Source: Kuschelorhynchus macadamiae | Taxonomy: Eukaryota; Arthropoda; Insecta; Coleoptera; Curculionidae | DNA length: 64,000 nucleotides | Assembly: GCA_030620095.1 (NCBI GenBank) | Contig: JAUTXW010005193.1 | Coordinates: 1,107,501-1,171,500, forward strand | Direction of reading: 5' to 3' | Shown: positions 47,716 to 60,419 of the stretch, piece by piece | Layout of the letters: every line of letters starts with the position of its first letter | Position numbering within the stretch: position 1 is the first letter of the stretch | Notes under the pieces: generated by a model | What the model was told of the DNA's origin: nothing | Databases searched by the model: none | Seen by the model: only the letters and a program-made list of their open reading frames with translations | Program-made: the position numbers and the translations under genes

Positions 47716-50103
47716 CTTACAATGTGACTCTTGCTATTCTAACTAAGCTTTTGAGGCTTAAGGCTTTAAGACATTTTTAGCCCTATCTGCAGTATTTTGG
47801 ACCATAAACTTGTTTTTCCGAAGAATACTGGTTTATTAAGAAAAAACTATTCTTAATAGTACTAAACTGATATCTAAAAATATACAAAGCATTAGTGGGC
47901 GTAATGTGATGTAGTTTTTTAAACTTTCTAGAAAATCTCTAATCTTTATAAAAGTAATTAATAAACGAATATTAACTCTAATTATAACTAGTACATGCAA
48001 AGCACTCTTACATAATATACTGTGTTTTGTAGAAGGCATTTTTTATTTGGTTTTTAGTTCGACGACGCAACTGAACGGATCTATTTGCAGCTGCTTTGCA
48101 ATATACAGTGGGCTACAATTTTGCCAATTCTCTGTTGTTTTAAAAAACATTATGTAGCGGCAGTAGTTACACCCTTTTAGAGAGGTTTCCAAAGGCCGAA
48201 CATGTTATAAAATTTAAGGTAGAAAAAGCTAAAAAATTTTTATTTTTTACTAATGTAAATTTCATCAATTAAAAGAACAACATATTTTTTCAGTTCATGA
48301 AAGTTGCAGATATGTCGTTTTTAAGTGGGGTTTATATACTTAAGGATCTCTTCAAGTCGACAAAGTAAAGTGGTTTTTCAAAACATCAAAGGCCCGTGGT
48401 CAGAATATTTAAATCCAAAGATCGATTATAATTTGAAAATACAATTTAACAAAATTAATAAAAAATTTAAAAAAGATTGGATGGATTTAAACTTTGCCGT
48501 GGACACTGAAAGTCCTCGAAGCCCAATTATAGCACTGTTTACACTTCTTTTCAGGCAATTACCAGGTATTTTTCCTAATAATGAACCATTACTTTTATCA
48601 AAGAAAGTGGTGAAAATGTGTACATATTTTTATATTACTTTAAGCGGAACGAAAAAGTTAGTTTCAGAAGTTACCATACTTCATTATGCTTGGTAAGATT
48701 TAAAACAAAGAAAGTTTCATGTAAACTTATTTTCGTGTTATATCTGTCCCCTCATTGTGTGTTGGAAGTTACAATTAAATCAAGTTATCTAAAATAACTA
48801 AGTATTGTTAAAGTCCATAAAGTGATCGTTTTTTCATCATAATTTTACCTCCAATAACGTTTTTAAGCCAGAATTTATAGAATGTTTAGTAAACAAAGTG
48901 CCCGTTCTGAATTTTTGACAAAGACGAGATATGCATTAAAAGTTAACTGAGTATTGCAAAACCTCGACCAAAAGTCCAAAATATTAATAGACACAGTATA
49001 CAAACTGAAACAAGATTTTGAACCAAATTATGAACCCATTATCAAAAATTTTGAAGTTTTCAGTCAAAATTCAGTTTTAATGTGTGTTTGGTTATATCAA
49101 TATTTTGAACATTTTCAAAAACCATGTGGAATTTTGAAGTTAATTTCGTTTGCTCTACTTTGTTATTTGAACTATGTTGATAGCTTCTTTACTAAAAAAG
49201 ATATATAACTTTATAGGACATAATGGATTCTTATCGAAAATTTTATACTTATGCCTTAATTTTGCTGGGCTGTGGGTTTTCATTATTTTGTTATTCTGCT
49301 AAGTTAAAACTAATACAGTTTAAAAAAACTTTTGATTATGAAATTAATCATTAGAAATATTGTCACACAAACATAAGTATTCTAAATATTTTGGGCCACT
49401 CTTAACACACTGTATTTTTTTTTGCTAAAATCGTTAAAACAATTACCGTAAAATAATACGCGATTTTAGGAGAAAACCGATTATAAACAAATTTTATTTC
49501 TGAAAAAGTCCCCTGCTCTAAAGCAGGAAGTTGCAACCCTTTTAACTTTAAATTAACACAATAAAAAAACAAAAAAACTAATTCTCATGCTCGTCGCTAA
49601 AACCATCGTCTTCATCAGATTCGTTAAAATTTATAATAATAGGAAGAATATCAGAAGCAATTAGTTTTTCTTTTTCCTATGAGGCATTAATTATTAAGTA
49701 GTAACGCCACATTTTTCCGCGGAAGTCTAAAACAAGTGATTTTTATGAAAAGTGAAATAACAAAGGGAAAGCTTTATTACTTTTTTAGCTGCTTTATTCC
49801 ACAACCTTTAAACAGCGTCTATTCCAACATAATATCCCTACATTCTGACCACACCATCTCTATCGAATTATAATCGCAATGGTAACACAATCATCAGGCT
49901 GCAAAGCTAGTTCATCCAATCTTTAACCAAAAATTACAAAATTATTATTAAATGTATATTTGAATTACTACAAACTTTAATTATATTAATGTTACTCACA
50001 ATTATATGATTAAAATTTGTTACTTATTTTATTTGTTTTACTATAACACCTCAATAGTTGGGGTCCATAGACTGGTAGAATATAAGTACTATGTATATAC
50101 AGA

Positions 50104-50175
<72 letters not shown>

Positions 50176-51290
50176 TTTATATTATATTAAAAAGACACCA
50201 TGTTTTTCATTGCCGACCTATAATATAAAAATCTTACTATATCATTTTCACTCCTTAAAGTTAGGTCCTAATCATTGCTCAATAACGATTTTAAACTTCC
50301 TTTGTAATCGATCGTTATATTCCGCCCAATATTCATATTCCCAGAGAAATAGACGAACCTTATTCCGAAGTTGAAGCTCAATCGCATTAAGGAGTTCCTT
50401 AAACTTGTCATCCTTTGAGAAGCTGCAAACGTGGCAGAAACTCCAGATGCGTAATTCAATTATAAAGTTTTGTTTTATCTCAGTATTATATTAATATTTC
50501 ACTGTATTGTTAAAGAGGAGCGCGAGAAGTAAACTGTTCAAATTGGACCAATTATAGAGCAGTTTGTTTGTCAAGTATAAATTGAAATTTATCGCTCAGG
50601 GAGAAAATTTAAGTCCCTCGCTCCAAAGTTAGTATTTAAGATTTGTTACTAAGTAACAAGGAAATTTAGAATTTGCTAAATATTAAATAAACTACTTAAC
50701 TTTGATAGTAATTATTTACAAGTGTATTTAAATTACTTTAAATGTACACTGCTATTTTAAATGAAATTAAGTCATTACAAAAAAAACAACTATTTTTCTA
50801 TTGATACGAGTGCTAGTTCTTAAAAAAATAGATATAATAGTGTTTAGTTGAAAAATTGTTGTTACCCAGTAAACCTGTCGATACATATAACTTACACAAC
50901 ACATAACAACTAATAGAACATTGCCTTAAAAATACCAAGCCTTCTTGCTATTAACAGTGGTGTCTAATTTGTTTATGATACGTTGAGGAAGAAGCTCTTC
51001 AGAAAGCAAAATTTAAAGTTCTTAGTAAGGACTTGTTATCTGGTTAACATATCTATTTTATGGCACGTTCTTACAGAGCTCGAAAATTTACGTGAATAAC
51101 ATAAATTAAATTTACCCCAGTATACACTCTTTTCACTCGAGAATGAAAAAAAAACCAATAACTACCACTTTTAAATAATCTAGCCATAAAACTGCATAAC
51201 GGACATATCCAATATATCGTTTATAGAATAATATATTGTTCAGAAGTATTTCTGTAGTGGTTGACGGCTATTCATCTAACTTTCACCAAA
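47716..51290. other. low-information region, two unassigned frames and a CA repeat
   Basis: Mostly AT-rich. Plus-strand frames at 48325-48696 (123 codons, KKFKKDWMDLNFAVDTESP, a hydrophobic IIALFTLLFRQLPGIF stretch) and 48954-49208 (84 codons, IDTVYKLKQDFEPNYEPIIK, then SVLMCVWLYQYF and a hydrophobic C-terminus) look more protein-like than their surroundings but match no family I recognise. They could be pieces of one decayed gene. A (CA)n tract lies at 50104-50172. Confidence 0.3.
50104..50172. repeat. (CA)n microsatellite
   Basis: About 68 bp of ACAC with one CCC interruption near 50134. Confidence 0.95.
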
Positions 51291-51299
51291 ACAACGCAC

Positions 51300-51560
51300 G
51301 GTTCAATTTTGGAACTTATTCCTCCTGCACAACAATGATCTGCTTCTTGCCACCAGCAATCCTGTTTATAGCTATGCTGACTATAGTACACTCTACTTCA
51401 ACATTCATTTTCATAAACTTATTTCCAAGACTGAAATTGATGATAGACATAGTGTAATGACCTTAATTGACGAACACATTAAAATCGTAGAATGGGTAGC
51501 AAAGAAACTTGTCTATTTTAATGCCACTAAGACTAAGATAATCATGTTGATTGTCTCATA
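51300..51560 (+). pseudogene. LINE RT fragment (palm region)
   Basis: One frame reads FLLHNNDLLLATSNPVYSYA, then DYSTLYFNIHF, KTEIDDRHSVMTLIDEHI and VAKKLVYFNATKTK. This matches the RT block with FxxYxNDLL, the YADD motif (here YADY, second catalytic Asp lost) and the following FNAxKT block. The upstream VPQG block is not seen. Sequence to ~51890 may be the decayed C-terminal part but gives no clear motif. Confidence 0.55.
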
Positions 51561-51890
51561 AATTATCTTCCAGTACGCACACTATTCTGAGTAGAAAATG
51601 CTTAAAGCCAGAAATGCCTTTAGCATTGTTGGCATCACTATAGATACCACCAGTATACTCTTTGCTTATTCCTCCTACGGAGACATGAATCCCTTCAATG
51701 TTCTGGTGCAAAGACCAAAGGACCTCCCCTCGAACAAAGGTTCGGTGATTTATTCCAAAAGTGTCCCGATTATGAAATGTGATACCAGCAAGTGCCTTTC
51801 CCTCTTCTTCTTATCTGCAAGTCTTCAAATTCCTCATCAATATACTTACTTTTCATGTCATCACCTAAAGCAACCATAATTATGAACTGG

Positions 51891-53433
51891 AAAGGCGACA
51901 CGTAGTCTTACTATATTATGTAAAAGGCACCATATAGAATTAGAAGTATTTTTATACAACGCAACATATAAACAATTCATAGACCACAAACAACAATAGA
52001 CAAACTACTTGGAAACCCAAAAGTCAAAATTAAATTGAGAAGCCAAACTTAGCCTTTTATGCAAGGGCTGTGAAAATTGTCATATTGGACAGACTAAGAG
52101 GCGAATATCACTATGAGTAGAAAAATTTAAATGACTCATAGGACGTAAAGAAGTTTTCTCGGACCTATTCTCGCATCAACAGAAAACAGACCATAAGTCT
52201 TAGTTTAACAACAGCAATATCTAGAAAATATTAATAAAAACGTTCGCTCAGATATAACCTTCGGCCACACATGGTGATATAAATGAGAGCTTTTCAGCCA
52301 CAAACATTTTAGTCTCCATTAGGATGCAGAACAGAAAGCTTTGAAATTGTCAAATGCGCTTTTGGCGACACATTAGCAAAATTGTTCTGCTCAAAATAAG
52401 AGTAGTACACAGATGTACACCTATAGTGAAATCACAGTGCATGTGACCTGCAATACGGGGAAGTAAAAATAACTTAATATTATACATTATGACTCTCAAA
52501 ATAAATGTAATGTAATAAGAATCAAAATTCATAGATTATATAAAATAAATACCTAAGTTAACATATATTCTTTTCAAAATGTATACAATTATATGCAAAT
52601 AATAAGATTCGTGGATATTATTTATTCAATTATACATGGCCAAATTAATAACTTCTACACCATTTAACAACAATAATAATTCTGCGCCGAATCCCTTGTT
52701 CCCTGGCTAATTTGCGAGAAGTTCTATTTTCTGCTCTGCCAGTTGGTAATTATTAACGAACAAAGCAATGTCCTTTCATATCCCTGGCGATCTCCTAACA
52801 AACCCTTGGTCACGTCAATCAGAGAAAGTTACTAGGATCTGGTTAACACGCGGCCTCTATTATTATAAGGGGTATTCCCAGGAGATCTAGTCCTGCTCTG
52901 TGTATTTCCTAAGATAAGTGTCATAAATTCAGAAATAATTTATTAATATGCCAGGGATTTAAACGATTTATTTGACTTAGTCTTTTGCAAAGTGGCATTT
53001 TATTAAAAATCGTTCATATTTAGATTATTGAGTTGCTTTCCACCACTTGTTGTGTGAAGATGTTCTCGAGCACCAAATTTAAAATAGCTATGGATTATAT
53101 CATTGTATTATAATATCTACTACAAATATTATACTTAATGTAAAATATGTTATTCGTTTTTCGTAGTTTATTGACAAAAATATTTCATATATATTGGCGA
53201 AAATATTTCATATACGTGATCAACTTTTGCCGTTTAAAGTTAAGCAGAACTCCCTGAGCCGTAGGTTTAAATCATCACAGTTATAAATTTAAGACGACAT
53301 AATGAAATCGTTTTTGTAATGTCACAATTACAAATTACGATGGTGACAGAAACAAAACATAACTGTTTACCTAAAAGTTTTAATTGCCATGTCTTAAACC
53401 TTTTCAGTTAATATTGAGCCTAGAAATTACCTA
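51891..53433. other. intergenic, no gene recognised
   Basis: AT-rich. One block at ~52770-52830 (CCTTTCATATCCCTGGCGAT ... ACCCTTGGTCACGTCAATCA) has a diverged copy at ~59356-59400, on the far side of the mariner-like element. Confidence 0.4.
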
Positions 53434-53849
53434 TATAGGGTGGGCCAATCAAAACGAAACAAGGCCGATATTTAACATACCGTTCGTTTAAAAAAAAATT
53501 GCTCGGACCCGTCGAATTTTATTTCCCAGGGGAAAGATTTTGCCTATGTCACCAACCTTGTCACTTTCACCCCCTCGAACCCCAAAATCTCAAACAGAAA
53601 TAGAAGTCGAGGGATACCTTATTTTAAAGGCAGTCAAATTTTCTTTTCAACCCATCTTATTTTTTCAAATTTGATGCAACCGTTTTTGAAAAAATGAAGG
53701 TAGAGCAATAAAAAGAAAAAATCATTTGTGTTGATTTTGTAACGAGAAAAAAGTTTTTTTCGCTTACTTTTAACTCTGTCACTTTAACCTCCCGCAGGAG
53801 CAAGTTGCAACTCTTAAAATATTAAATGGCATTAAAGGTCAAGTCACCT

Positions 53850-54752
53850 CATTTCTGGTGTAATAGCCCGACATTCATCAAAGATCCGCTGACGTAAATC
53901 ATTTAATGACTGTTGCTGAGTTTTATAAATCTTACTTTTTACGTGACCCCATAGAAAAAAACCTAAGGGGGTTAAGTCAGGTGATTTTGCAGGCCATTCT
54001 ATTGCTCCTCTTCGGCCGATCCATATACCAGAATACGTCCGATTTAAATATTTACGAACAGCAAGCGTATAATGAGGAGGTGCACCATCTTATTGAAGTG
54101 TCTAATCATTGGCATTGTAATTGTTATTATTTTCAAGCGTTTCTCCATTTAGATTTCCTGTACCAATTAAACATTCACCATAAATTCCAATTCAGACATT
54201 TAATCTCTCAGGATGTTGAGTTTGAACCACATGGGATGTATATAGATGTTCGTCAGACCAATATCGACAATTGTGACGATTAACCGTCCCATTTAGAAAA
54301 AACGAACACTTATTGGAAAAGCAAATATTTAACACTAAATTCGGATTATTTATTATTCGCTCAATCATAATCTCGCAAAATTCCAAACGTCTGTCAAAGT
54401 CATCTTAATTGTTAAATAAGAAGAATTTTGTAGGAGTGAAATTTATGGATACGAATACACGTACGAGATATGCCACACACTAAAGGTAGTTGCCTGGTGC
54501 TTAATGTAAGGTCTACATTGACGTGGCCGAAAACAGCAAGTTCTTGCTTGCTTAGTTTTCCACTGTCATTCTATTTGGAGCGATTGGTTTTTGGTTTGCC
54601 GTTGATCCTAGATATCCTAGAGATCCTACCAGTTCAGCTATGTATTTTCGGTGAACATATTTACCTGGAATCATTTGATTAAATACGTCAGCTGCAATAT
54701 TAGGACGTCTACTATTTACATAATAGAGTTTAATCAGCGAAGAGTATCGCTG
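53850..54752 (-). pseudogene. mariner-like transposase, decayed
   Basis: Minus strand from 54752: LQRYSSLIKLYYVNSRRPNI and GKYVHRKYIAELVGSLG (DUF4817-like helix-turn-helix), KQELAVFGHVNVDLTLSTRQ after a shift, FCEIMIERIINNPN, then ICFSNKCSFFLNG (first catalytic region, D lost), NRHNCRYWSDEH, DGAPPHYTLAVRKYLN (second D region), IGRRGAIEWPAKSPDLTPLG (third acidic site is G). Same broad type as the copy at 21.3-22.3 kb. At least six breaks; inactive. Its 5' end is separated from its upstream region by the LINE. Confidence 0.82.
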
Positions 54753-54879
54753 TAGAATAAAAATAAAGATATAAACAGTCCAGACAAAACCCTACGAGAT
54801 ACTAAATTTAAATAAATTAAATGTAAACACTCTGTAGCCTCAATTTCTAAGGAAGATAAACTGCAATATTTACAAACAC

Positions 54880-55490
54880 TGGAAATTCTACTATTGAAAA
54901 GGAAGCTATTACAAATACTACGTATTCTCAAACTTTAAAGCTAAACAAAGAGCCTAGTAATAATCCCAGGCAACTTCCTAAATCACCAAGTCTCAGAATT
55001 ACTGAACAACCGAAGAATAATTCTCTTGACCGTAACCAAATAACAGCAAGCATACATGAAGTACAAAGACAAATTTTGGATTCCATTATTCAGCTTGGAC
55101 AGCTTGATAAAGAAGAAAACGAAAAAGAAAATTACTTCACTGAGGTAAAATACAGAAAACGGAAAAATCGCACAAATACTATTTTAGGTTTAAATGATAA
55201 AAAGTGTGCGATTACAGCAATTCAAAGCCGAAGAGAAATTTTTGTATCACGACTTCATCCAAACACAACTTTGGAACAAATCAAACAACACCTAGGAGAA
55301 AACAACGTGAATGTACTGGTTATTGGAAAGCTTGAGATAATGTCCTAGGAAATAGCAGCATTTAGTGTTACTGTACAACATAGTCACGCAAATATTACCC
55401 AAAATTCAGAAGTTTGGCTGAAGTACACCATTATTGGGCCATATCACAAGAAGAGAAATTTTCAGAAAGCAGTTCCGGATCCGGTGGGAT
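54880..55490 (+). pseudogene. LINE ORF1, broken
   Basis: Polar, lysine-rich frame (54890-55348): QPKNNSLDRNQITASIHEVQ, NYFTEVKYRKRKNRTN, then SRREIFVSRLHPNTTLEQI (RRM-like start). After the stop at 55348 the same frame resumes as AAFSVTVQHSHANITQNSEV and IGPYHKKRNFQKAV, the usual C-terminal end of ORF1 in this group (SFKV...W..G...R.F). The N-terminus is missing. It precedes ORF2 by ~80 bp. Confidence 0.7.
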
Positions 55491-55569
55491 TAAAAACATA
55501 GACTCACTCGACTCTAGTTCTTTGCTCAACTTCCCTACAATTGGCCGTTCACTACACGATAAAAAATCG

Positions 55570-58298
55570 AAAACTGAAATAAAATTTTCAATTTTGCATA
55601 TTAATATACAGTCTATTAAAAATAAAACTCATGAATTGGAAAATTATCTTTGTGATCAGAAGCATGATGTATTATGTTTTAGTGAACACTGGCTGACTCC
55701 TTTGGAGTCGAGTTCTTTTAAAGAGGGAGGATATATAAATGTTTCAAACTTTAGTAGAAATTATAGTTAATGTGGTGGCACAATGATTTGCATAAAACCT
55801 TTAATTCATTTTATAGAAAGATCTGATATTTCCAGTTTAAGCATTGAAAGTGTGTGTGAGGTCTCTGCAATAGAACTAGTAAAGAGCCGTCTTATTATTC
55901 TAGGTATTTACAGACCACCTAGTAGCCTTTTTGCCAATTTCTTGGATGTATTTATGAAGATTCTGGAAATTCTTTTTGCAGAATCAAATCATCTAGCTAT
56001 CTTTGGTGATTTTAATGTTTTGTTTCACACAGATGATCCCAAGTATCGTGAACTTTACACTACAATGAACATTTATAATCGCAAAGTATCTATAACTGAA
56101 ACCACAAGAGGAGCAAATTGCTTTGATAATGCTCTTATAAATTTTGATACGTCTTTAAAATATACCTTATCGGTAAATGACCTCTGTATATCGGATCACA
56201 AAGCGATCATTCTAAATATACCATTTTCTCATATAAAGTCTAAATTTAAGTATAAATCAATAACTCCTATGTCTCAGGAAGGTCTCTTTACCCTCTACAA
56301 TCTTGTTGAAAATGTAGACTTTAGTTTCTTAAAGGAAAACTTAAATATAAACGTAAAATGGTAAATGTTCCTGGATTTAATTACAAAAGCAATAAAAGTT
56401 GCCTTTCCCTCTAAAGTTATTAAAGTAGACCTTAATAGAAATTTCAAAATGTTCTGGTTTAATGATAATCTAAAACAGTACCGCGACACCTTATATCTTC
56501 TAAATGAAATATACAAATTAAGGCCTTCGGAGGAAAATAAAATTCAGTATTATGAATTCAAAAACTTCTATAGAACTAAAATCAGGGAAACCAAAAAAGA
56601 AGCAAATAACCACTATATTAACTCAAGTAAAAATAAATCAAAAGCCATGTGGAATGTTATAAATGAACACCGTCCTCAAAAAAGAGACAAAAAAACAGAT
56701 ATCACTCGGGTCAGTTAAGTAACTTTTTTATCCAACAACCAAAGCTTCTATCTCAAAATGTATCATTAAATGTGTGATTTTCTGTACAAAACTTGTAATA
56801 GTATATTTATGTTTTCTCCTATTACTCCAAATAATGTCCAAGATGCAATCAGTTGCTTAAAAAATAGCAACAGTCATAATATTTTTGATATGACTGTTTC
56901 AGTTGTTGAACATTTAAAAAATTTAATAATTTTACCATTAACTACTTTATTTAATGAATGTTTGCAAACTGAAACGTTTCCGGAGAGCTTGAAGCGATCT
57001 AAAGTAATTCCTGTTCATAAAAGTGCTCCCATAAGAAATGTGATAATTTAAGGCCAATCAGTATTGTCCCAATTTTTAGCAATGTATTTGAGATGATTCT
57101 ATCAAAACAAATATACTCCTACATGGAATCTGCTAATCTTTTTGACCCTGGCCAGTATGGGTTTATAAAAAACAAAAATACAGAAATGGCCATCATGTCA
57201 CTGATGACACTGATTGCTGAGGAGTTTGATAAAGGGTGTCTTGCCGGAGTTACTTTTTGCGATTTGAGCAAGGCCTTCAACTGTGTGTCGCATAACATTC
57301 TGGTAGCGAAGCTTAGATATTATGGTTTTTGCGACGATAGTGTCAGTCTAATTCAGAGCTATCTTTGCAATCGCAGACAGAAAGGAAGAAAGAAATTTTA
57401 ATGACAATTTTGGCAAATGTGTTATCCGAGGTGCCGCAGGGTTCCGTTCTGGGGCCTATCCTGTTTATCATTTACGGTAATGATTTGGCAGGTTGCCTCC
57501 ATGAGACTGGGACCGTGTTGTACGCGGATGATACCACAATAAGTTATCGGCAGTCTGACTTGGTTTCGCTTCAGGGTGTTATGGCTCAGGTACAGTCGAC
57601 GGACTGGATTGGTTTTCGGCAAACAGGCTAAGTTTAAATCAACAAAAAACTATTAATTTTGTTTTCACTCAGAGAAGATTGGAGGAAACGCAGGATCCTG
57701 TTAGATTCCTTGGTGTGTGGCTGGATCAGAAATGTACATGGAAAGCTCACATTGATTTTTTAACTTTCCAGAAATCTCTATATTCTAAGAACTCTTAAAC
57801 CCATTGGAAACAGACATATTTCCTTAAATGTTTACTATTTACTTTTTTCAAAGTTTAATGTCTTATGGAATACTTATTTGGGGTCATTCTCCACGTGCTC
57901 AAAAGGTGTTCTCAATCCAAAGAAAAGCAATCAGGATAATTCTGGACCTCAATTATAGAGATGAGTTTAGGCACCAATTTGTCAAACTTGGAATTCTCAG
58001 TTTCCCTTCTTACTATATTTATAAATGTCTGATCTGGATAAAGCCCAGTATTTCTGGCTTTTCATGTCATTCTGACATACACAATTATAACACCAGGAAA
58101 TCTGTACCATCAAACTCCCGCCTAAACAATAGCAGATTTTCATTTAATTATTTTGCTCCAAAATTCTTCAACCACCTGCCAACACATATTAGAGCTCTAC
58201 CTGCAAAAACTTTTAATAAAGAAATAAAAGACTTTTCAATTAAACATGCTTTTTATGACGTAAATGAATACTTACCTTTTAATTTTATGAATGTATAA
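55570..58298 (+). pseudogene. LINE ORF2, endonuclease and reverse transcriptase, broken
   Basis: Endonuclease: FSILHINIQSIKNKTHELEN, VLCFSEHWLTP, IILGIYRPPSS, LAIFGDFNVLF, VNDLCISDHKAIIL (SDH motif intact). Linker: YFNDNLK-type at 56460, then FYRTKIRETKKEANNHYINS. RT: FPESLKRSKVIPVHKS, LFDPGQYGFIKNKNTEMAIM, VTFCDLSKAFNCVSHNIL (AFNC for AFDC), VPQGSVLGPILFIIYGND, GTVLYADDTTISY (YADD intact). C-terminus: YGILIWGHSPRAQKVFSIQR, IHNYNTRKS, APKFFNHLPTHIRALPAKTF, stop at 58298. Stops or shifts near 55770, 56364, 56718, 57050, 57400 and 57630. All domains are present in order. Confidence 0.87.
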
Positions 58299-59163
58299 CA
58301 TCAGCTTCTGGACTTTTAAAAATGTATAAGTTCGTTTATATTTTAATGTATAACTTTAATATTATTATTGGTGTGCAATTGTATTTTTTGTTTTATGCTA
58401 TTTTTAATCTAGTTTGTCCACATACTATTTCAATTTATTATTACTCTGATTTAAATAGTACATTTTAACTTGTGTAAAATCATTGTTTAGATTAATCTGA
58501 CACAAATAAATACTCTACTCTATATATATAGAATTCCAGAGCACAAAAAATTATCAAAATTTGACTAATTACTACTTTTTTCTGCAAACGATAAAATTGA
58601 AATTTAGATTAACATTTTTGAGTTATGAATGTAATGGAAAATTTAAAAAACATTTCCTTATATTTATGTTGGATCTGTTGCAAAGAAAATTTGATAACCG
58701 TTAAAATGAGGTATCACATGAAGTTTAAGGGTTGAAGCTCAGCCCGCGGGAAGGTTGCGGTGACAGACTTGAAAATATGCATAAAAAACTTCTTTAAGAT
58801 AAAAATCAATGTATTTCAACATTTTCTTCATCAAGTAATAACAATGAGAAATCGTATTTTTTTTCTTTTCATTGTACTTCCCTTATTTTCTCAAAAACGT
58901 CTGCATCAAATTTGGAAAACTAAGCGGACTTTGAAAGATAATTTAATCACGTTTAAAATAGGGTACCAGTTGACACCTATTCCTATTTAAGATTTTGGGG
59001 TTGGAGCTCACCCCTGCGTGGGAATTGAAGTGACAAGGCTGGTGATATGCGCAAAACTTTTCCTCCGGGAAATAAAAATCGACGGGTCCGCGCAATTTTG
59101 TTTTTAAAACCACGGTATACGTAATATCCGCCTTGTTTCGTTTTGGTTGGACCACCCGGTATA

Positions 59164-60419
59164 TCGGTTTATACGATTTGTTTTGAATTTCGGCTCCCCT
59201 GTTTCAGTTTGATTACATCCTTTAACCCCCAACAGTATTTGGATGACACACAGGGGACTAGTTTGTTATTTATTTTACTCCCTGTCTTATTTTTTAACGA
59301 AGCTGTGACTAGCAACCCTATAATCATTAAGGAGTAAATCCCTTTCCTTTCATGTCCCCAGTGATCACCTAACCCTTGGCTATGCCAATCAAAATAAGTT
59401 ATTTCGACACGATGATTCCAGAAGGTACCATTGCGCAATCCCTAATATCGGTATTCCTTCTTAAAGATAATTAGAAACATTATTATTTCATTGTACTAAT
59501 AAAAAAATGAGACATTAATTAATTGGTTTGTATTAACAGGGTAGTTATATTTCCAGTTATAACATTTGAATATTCGTGTAGACATCTATTCGGACATATT
59601 AAGAGATGTCATTTGATTCGACTATTTAAAAATACTTTTCTTAGAATATTTGATTTTTAAAATATATTCAGCTAATTACCGTTCTGTCTCTGTTCTAAGC
59701 TTTGTAAACACATAATTCAAATTTTGCTATATGAGCTTAATTTCAGTTATAAAAGAAAATTGTTAAACAATATTTTAGTTACAAAGTTTTACAAATTATT
59801 TTTTTCTGGACAGGACGTTCACACAAAAATTAAGGGCTGCTCTAACCGATTTTTAAAAGAAAATTATAAAATTTGACATCTTTTAAACAAACAAACAAAA
59901 GTTTTATTGTCGCAGGAAAATTATTACAATTTTATGGACAAAGCGAAATTTACCTTAAAACAAAAAAAAACAAAAACTATGAAAAAAACGAAATATGGAT
60001 CGAAAAAAAATCATATTTTTCGATAGGTCAATGCAAATACATAAATTGTAAATATAACATTCGTTATATTCGTAACGTTGCCGTAAAGCTGTTAATGAAT
60101 CCAGGTAACCTAACAAAAGGAAATAAACAATACATATGCGAGGTGAATAATTTCAATGTCAGTGATGTGAAGTTAAACAAAAAGTGTACTGAACTAATGT
60201 ATTAATTAAACTGTATTAGAAGAAAAAAATATATATAACTTTAAGCTAATCTGTAACAAAATTAATTAATGTTAACGGACTATCAGACAGTTCATTCCTT
60301 ATAAAATATTTTCAAATGCCTTGCAGCAACATGATTTAAGTAAACAAGCAAATAAAAAACATTTTAATGACATTATTCATTATAAATATAAATCAATAAC
60401 GCAGTAGAAAGATCTTCCA
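59164..60419. other. intergenic, no gene recognised
   Basis: Contains the second copy of the dispersed block noted at 52.8 kb (~59356-59400). A lysine- and asparagine-rich frame at 59873-60205 (110 codons) has no recognisable motif and lies in a very A-rich stretch, so it is probably chance. Confidence 0.35.

Larger units (their letters stand above)
54759..58528 (+). mobile_element. LINE (Jockey/CR1-like) inserted in the mariner-like element
   Basis: The LINE carries ORF1 and ORF2 relics and ends in CACAAATAAATACTCTAC plus short TA repeats. TAGAAT occurs at 54753-54758 and at 58529-58534, a plausible 6-bp target duplication. Joining the flanks there gives a smooth start to the mariner-like transposase. 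The 5' end is probably truncated. Confidence 0.78.
53434..59163 (-). mobile_element. mariner-like transposon with long TIRs, split by a LINE
   Basis: Left TIR starts TATAGGGTGGGCCAATCAAA; the right TIR, read inward from 59163, starts TATACCGGGTGGTCCAACCA. Similarity between the arms runs more than 400 bp (53434-~53860 against ~58640-59163), including GGACCCGTCGA and CTTGTCACTT. The transposase is on the minus strand at the left. A 3.77-kb LINE separates it from the right arm. Ends lie in TATA, as expected for TA-targeting elements, but the duplication cannot be separated from the repeat. Confidence 0.88.

Noticed and set aside
54734..54931. Minus-strand small frame at the mariner/LINE junction
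   Set aside because: It spans the LINE insertion boundary and runs antisense to LINE sequence, so it cannot be an original gene.
59873..60205. Host gene of 110 codons
   Set aside because: Very Lys/Asn-rich product of an A-rich stretch, no motif, no splice context.
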